Notes under the pieces: generated by a model
What the model saw: the letters and a program-made list of their open reading frames with translations, nothing else
What the model was told of the DNA's origin: nothing
The model's database searches: none
Program-made: the position numbers and the translations under genes
Shown: piece by piece, positions 22,501 through 25,430 of the stretch
Layout of the letters: the number at the start of each line of letters is the position of its first letter
Numbering within the stretch: position 1 is the first letter of the stretch
Virus record (IMG/VR): IMGVR_UViG_3300020466_000018
Location: 1 to 25,430 of that record
DNA length: 25,430 bases
Origin: a virus
Direction: 5' to 3' (one strand)

Positions 22501-23069
22501 ACTGATCCAGCTATTGCGCTTGGGTATGTGTTGGCGTCTCTAAAAAATATAACCACTACATTATTGTCTTGGTCATAATGCTGTCCTAAAATTCTTGTGC
22601 TGCTATTTCCTGCACTATCAAGAGTTGATGTTGAAGTATTGTAAGATGTTGTTTCTTTGATTTTACTAACTGTTCCATCACTATTTAAACCAACGCCATT
22701 ACCAGCAACTATTGTATCGCCAGAAACATTGTATGGTAATTCAATACCAGCGTCACTAAAGCTTGATTTTTCAGCAGAGTAAGTAGTGAAAACATTATGC
22801 GTTCCTGTGCCTAAATTAATTGCATTGCCAGAATTACTTGAACTTAATATTGTTGTTCTTGCTAATGTAGTTCCTGAAGCTGTATATGTGCCAATGCCAA
22901 CTTCCCACGCGTTGTTTCCTGATCCATCTGTAATACAATAGTATGTGGTGTTTCCATCACCTACTGCACTAAAAGATTGAAAACCATCAGCTGCACCAGC
23001 CAGGGTTATTGTTCCTGTTCCTGTTGTAGTTGTGGTTTCTTTTACTCTATCTTTAACTGTTAAAGCCAT
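19584..23069 (-). CDS. Large fibre protein with two repeated beta domains
   Basis: An 1161-aa protein. Residues 1-105 are an anchor domain common at the start of phage fibres ([40 protein letters not shown]). Two long beta-rich domains follow, about 145-530 and 660-1105, with propeller-like strand patterns and many aromatic residues. They are separated and ended by related short modules: [20 protein letters not shown] near 580 and [20 protein letters not shown] near 1120; further related pieces are [20 protein letters not shown] and [20 protein letters not shown]. It should bind a surface receptor or decorate the particle. Its start follows the terminase stop immediately (TAAATG). Confidence 0.78.
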   Translation of the reverse strand: MALTVKDRVKETTTTTGTGTITLAGAADGFQSFSAVGDGNTTYYCITDGSGNNAWEVGIGTYTASGTTLARTTILSSSNSGNAINLGTGTHNVFTTYSAEKSSFSDAGIELPYNVSGDTIVAGNGVGLNSDGTVSKIKETTSYNTSTSTLDSAGNSSTRILGQHYDQDNNVVVIFFRDANTYPSAIAGSVNTSTGVITWGSKIICSSNTCYTNDGYQCLTTGNHSGTFKYFYTYNRDSYYTRIWSGWFTASGTTLTMMGGSEYQMSSFGNQVSSRTVISCYDKNQQILLAQYQTYFSSGQAYYNLGWLQPTSNSLQRWNGGGWGYEQQGGGFKSGKQIWMWYDDNANRVLQAFTSSSDNEVKVERADGNGGYGTYGWQYAEDITSYSGTSNVISVVYNDSISRSIIITQHESSPYEIQTSMLECSSSGSSWVTKTNDNTTLFPAISTWSYGTWNRNWLAYLNADGKVYQSFKDTTDSNKWKVNAITCSTSSGFSSSIHEITSKESDMTNAAYNYAYLQLNGNYDFVGWLQTSSYDIECYSGKTLTTSNIGDYLGVAIDGNTSGNPVRVSLDGSINNSQTGLSQGSPIYIANDGTIGSSGDRNIGTAMSATSVRLHAPNPNELSIVAGEDLLKGQPVGVGSAGTGFLAKNVLSSSLNVGSTNEVIPGAQLSAEEAQGNQGAAYIGNNKWVVTYHNNSNYQACRVVEKSGDSFTLHTELVLYSNTNCGADVDVGKKNDGTQAIGIGITRATSSPAQLFIYTLASDNTLTLQDTLTASSSYSRNDGSNDMCIVKWVDCTARTLSGTTTLGSFMFLVSYAGIQWYDNSYAYVGNCYFGGSDYSLSASWNSLGSAGIQYYWTMKDQVCVAEHPTLPYVYIGTPREFRTGTWGIYKLYWSSDTSASWNSTSHVANQASDSNQTGLSIFTRNIDTSGTIYCYQYVFARYGTIVDFQLFYDPVTSTTDNSTPQTVGNTTEIQTSLNSGGLQVVDCFYDSEADKAILAYGNGINNDYDIHYGIFEPTNSSPYYTNPSNYTDTYSGWGREGSYRITFRFAGGDMYNNTRAIYNNFNDTAYGNGKNNLKDFGILRENYADNFLGIAQSDVTATNSVVLKTYGNVDSNQSGLTTGQLVALNKSTGAISTGQSVASTDKEIGVSTGTTKFIIKG

Positions 23070-24887
23070 TTAAATTTCCATCCATGATCCACCACGTCTT
23101 TGTGGTCGTATAGGTTTATCTTTTTTTTCTTCTGGTTTTGCTCGGTGTATTTTCTCGTGCAATATGCGTAAATTCACATTTAATAAAGCAAATGCAGCAT
23201 AGCCATAACAAAGACAATCCCATGCTTCATTTCTTTTTCTTTTTTGAACCCACTCCGTTTTTCGTATTCCACGTGTAAATCTTTCAACACGTTCTTCACT
23301 GGTAAGCTGAGCAAAATATTCAACATCCAAATGTTTTGGAAAATGTATTTGCCCAGGCCCTTCTTCAATCTTTAATCTTCCATATACATGGTTTTTGATT
23401 GTATCACTGCCAACAGGGTAAAGATGAACTCGACCAACATTGTTTTTTGATGGTCGCCCAACCATTGCCCTGTCTTTGCCGCCAACACCTTTGATTGCGA
23501 AAACGCGGCGGCTCATCCTTGTTTTACAAAATGAATATACACTATTGGTGTGATGTCCGCCGCTATCTACGCAAGTAGATTTTACAGTTAACTCAACTCC
23601 AGTTGGATGTTTGTATTTTTTTAATAATACATCATCCAAATCTTCCCAAATTTGAGCACCAGACGGATCACCATATATAATATGATGGTCAATCACATAA
23701 ACTTCTTCTGAACGTGTAAAGCCAAGAATAGTTGCTTCCACTCTATCATCTTGTGTATCAACACCAGCAACCAATAAACAAACATCATCTGGTAATTTCT
23801 TACCCCAACTTTCTGCCCGTTCCCTTAGTTCGTTTTCTTGGATTTTTTCCCCTGTTTCTTCCCAGCTTTCTGCGAGAACTGTATTGGTAAAAACTTTAAG
23901 AGTTTCTGGTAAGCTTTTTGAATTAATAAATAACTCTGCGAGCTCACCCAGCGTATTCCAAGGGCTGTATAACGCGTTAATCCAGAAACCAGCAGTTCCA
24001 TTGAACTCGCCATCTGCTTTCCAATAACCATTTTTAATTGCTGCCAACCTATTAGCTTCAGACCAAAACGACCCACAACTTTCACAAGTGTAACCAGCAT
24101 TTTTATAATCTTTTTCATTCCAATAAACATTTTTCCATTCCAATAATTGATGATGACCACATTCCTGACAGGGAACATAATATTTCCTTTGGTCAGATTG
24201 TTCATAAGCCAACTCTATTCGGCTTGAACCTTTAATTGTTGGTGTTGAAGTTAAAATAATTTTTCTATTATAGAAGTTTGAAGTTCTTCTTTTACCTAGT
24301 TGAATTATATCACCTTCAGATGTTCCCATGACACTATAACGATCCACTTCGTCACATAACAAAACACGCACGGGCCGGGAACTTACACTGCTTGCTGAAT
24401 TAGAACCAACCAAATCTAATGATCCACCTTTATAAGATTTAGCATAAATTGTGTTGTTACTATCTCTTGACCTGGCTGGTTGAACCTTATCTGTTAAAAT
24501 CGCACTATCCCTAATCATAGGGCTAATCCTATTTTTAGAAAATGTTCCAGCCATTTGCAATGTTGGCTGTATCATTAAAATTGATGTTGGATCAAATGCA
24601 ATATGATAAGCAATCATATTCAACAACAATTCAGTTTTTCCAATTTGACTTGAACTCATTATTACAATTTGTTCAACATCTGGATTGTTAATTGTGTCCA
24701 TCATTTCACGCTGAAATTCAGCGCGTGAAGTGTTCCATTTACCAGCTTCAGCAGAAGCTTCAGAACTTAAATATCTATACTGGTCAGCAAATTGACTAAC
24801 TGTTAGCTTTGGCGGTGGTCGCAGATTGTTCATTGCTTGTTGAACTATCTCCGCTGCTGCTTCCGTTGGCACTTGTATCTGGTTCAT
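23070..24887 (-). CDS. Terminase large subunit (lambda gpA type)
   Basis: A 605-aa packaging ATPase-nuclease. Walker A is SSSQIGKT (residues 78-85), Walker B is VLLCDEVD (175-182, Asp179/Glu180), followed by the coupling motif ILTSTPT (about 211-217). A zinc-binding insert has Cys240 and Cys243 (CQEC) and Cys268 and Cys271 (CESC). The nuclease domain begins at AGVDTQDDR with Asp377 as a metal ligand. It cuts concatemers and drives DNA into the prohead through the portal. The annotated start overlaps the small subunit gene by 92 bases and lacks a clear binding site; Met19 (24833) is an alternative. Confidence 0.95.
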   Translation of the reverse strand: MNQIQVPTEAAAEIVQQAMNNLRPPPKLTVSQFADQYRYLSSEASAEAGKWNTSRAEFQREMMDTINNPDVEQIVIMSSSQIGKTELLLNMIAYHIAFDPTSILMIQPTLQMAGTFSKNRISPMIRDSAILTDKVQPARSRDSNNTIYAKSYKGGSLDLVGSNSASSVSSRPVRVLLCDEVDRYSVMGTSEGDIIQLGKRRTSNFYNRKIILTSTPTIKGSSRIELAYEQSDQRKYYVPCQECGHHQLLEWKNVYWNEKDYKNAGYTCESCGSFWSEANRLAAIKNGYWKADGEFNGTAGFWINALYSPWNTLGELAELFINSKSLPETLKVFTNTVLAESWEETGEKIQENELRERAESWGKKLPDDVCLLVAGVDTQDDRVEATILGFTRSEEVYVIDHHIIYGDPSGAQIWEDLDDVLLKKYKHPTGVELTVKSTCVDSGGHHTNSVYSFCKTRMSRRVFAIKGVGGKDRAMVGRPSKNNVGRVHLYPVGSDTIKNHVYGRLKIEEGPGQIHFPKHLDVEYFAQLTSEERVERFTRGIRKTEWVQKRKRNEAWDCLCYGYAAFALLNVNLRILHEKIHRAKPEEKKDKPIRPQRRGGSWMEI

Positions 24888-25356
24888 TTATAATTATATT
24901 AGTGTCAGCTAATTCAACCAAAACATCATGTATTCCAGTTTCAAGTATTGACCTAATTCCTTTAATATCATTAGCAGCGAAAACATCTGCTGCAACTCTT
25001 GTTGGTAATCCTAATAACTTTGCCTTTATTAAAGCTGTTACAGAGTTCCATATTCTTGATATGTGATCTTTGTGAATTAATTCACTTGCTTGTTGTGCTG
25101 CTTGCAATTCTAATAATTCTGCCCTGGCTCTTTCACTTCTTAATTTTGCGTCTTTCAAATCTGTTGGTGCGTCAGCTTCAAAAGATAATTCGCGTAAGTA
25201 TTTAATGTAACCATGAATTGCTGGAATTAACTCATATCTTCCACGGGCAACTCTTGGTATGTGACCAGATTTAACTAACTGTTGAACACGTCTTAAACTT
25301 AAATCTAATATCTGGGCTATTTCTTCGCCAGACTTTGTCAAATTTGTTTTTGTCAT
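24796..25356 (-). CDS. Terminase small subunit (Nu1 type)
   Basis: A 186-aa protein with an N-terminal winged helix-turn-helix (GEEIAQILDLSLRRVQQLVK, then GHIPRVARGRYELIPAIHGY), a charged helical middle (AKLRSERARAELLELQAAQQ) and a C-terminal helical part ending in a Ser/Thr/Asn-rich tail. This is the layout of lambda Nu1, which binds cos and recruits the large subunit. It is the first gene after a GC-richer inverted-repeat segment at the right edge. AGGA lies 14 bases upstream of the ATG, a long spacing. Confidence 0.88.
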   Translation of the reverse strand: MTKTNLTKSGEEIAQILDLSLRRVQQLVKSGHIPRVARGRYELIPAIHGYIKYLRELSFEADAPTDLKDAKLRSERARAELLELQAAQQASELIHKDHISRIWNSVTALIKAKLLGLPTRVAADVFAANDIKGIRSILETGIHDVLVELADTNIIINEPDTSANGSSSGDSSTSNEQSATTAKANS

Positions 25357-25430
25357 TTGTAATTTTTTTTCCTAAGCGAAGCGAACTAAAATTTTCTGCG
25401 ACTGCTCACAGTCGTCAATCGCGAAAAACC
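25357..25430 (-). other. Upstream region of terminase with inverted repeats, cos/pac candidate
   Basis: The last 74 bases contain no ORF. A perfect hairpin CGACTG-CTCA-CAGTCG lies at 25399-25414; the motif GCGAA occurs as a tandem pair at 25375-25384 and again at 25421-25425. The segment is richer in GC than the genes around it. In lambda the cos site lies just before Nu1, so a packaging site here is plausible. The window ends before the region is complete. Confidence 0.35.

Noticed and set aside
18070-23069. Diversity-generating retroelement target in the fibre genes
   Set aside because: No reverse transcriptase, template repeat or adenine-biased variable region was seen in the window.

Overview
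The window reads as most of the late region, plus the integration module, of a temperate tailed phage with a long non-contractile (siphovirus-type) tail. Every credible gene lies on the minus strand, so the genome is read from the right edge to the left. Base composition is AT-rich (about one third GC by eye), and several proteins resemble families common in phages of AT-rich marine bacteria, probably alphaproteobacteria. The host assignment is inference; nothing in the window names the host.

Layout from right to left. 25356-23070: lambda-type small and large terminase, with a short inverted-repeat segment upstream that may hold the packaging site. 23069-17311: five fibre- or decoration-like genes (1161, 120, 380, 141 and 102 aa) placed between terminase and portal, which is not the lambda order. 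17314-13276: gpW-like head completion protein, portal, and a prohead protease fused to the HK97-fold capsid protein, with a possible internal start for the capsid part. 13208-11630: two small head genes, a head-tail joining candidate, tail terminator and tail tube protein. 11628-11102: tail assembly chaperone with a clear -1 ribosomal frameshift signal. 11112-5564: tape measure, distal tail protein, two tiny basic ORFs, a tail hub protein carrying an inserted plastocyanin-like copper domain, a DUF6950-type protein and the tail tip protein. 5564-4787: a small membrane protein and a holin that sit inside a fibronectin III domain of the tail tip protein, so its C-terminal half (4790-3822) is a separate gene. 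3819-2287: small proteins, a membrane protein with a GAF-like domain, a candidate spanin pair and a degenerate staphylococcal-nuclease-like protein.

2282-1955 is an attP site. It has a 45-bp 3' half of tRNA-Lys(UUU) as core, flanked on both sides by paired exact 11-bp repeats that look like integrase arm sites, and it carries the promoter of the integration operon. To its left are a 133-aa gene of unknown function, the tyrosine integrase, and the start of another gene that runs off the edge. Because phage genes lie on both sides of the att core, the sequence is probably a free or circular phage genome (or a concatemer) rather than an integrated prophage. No endolysin, repressor or replication gene was recognised; these may lie to the left of the window.
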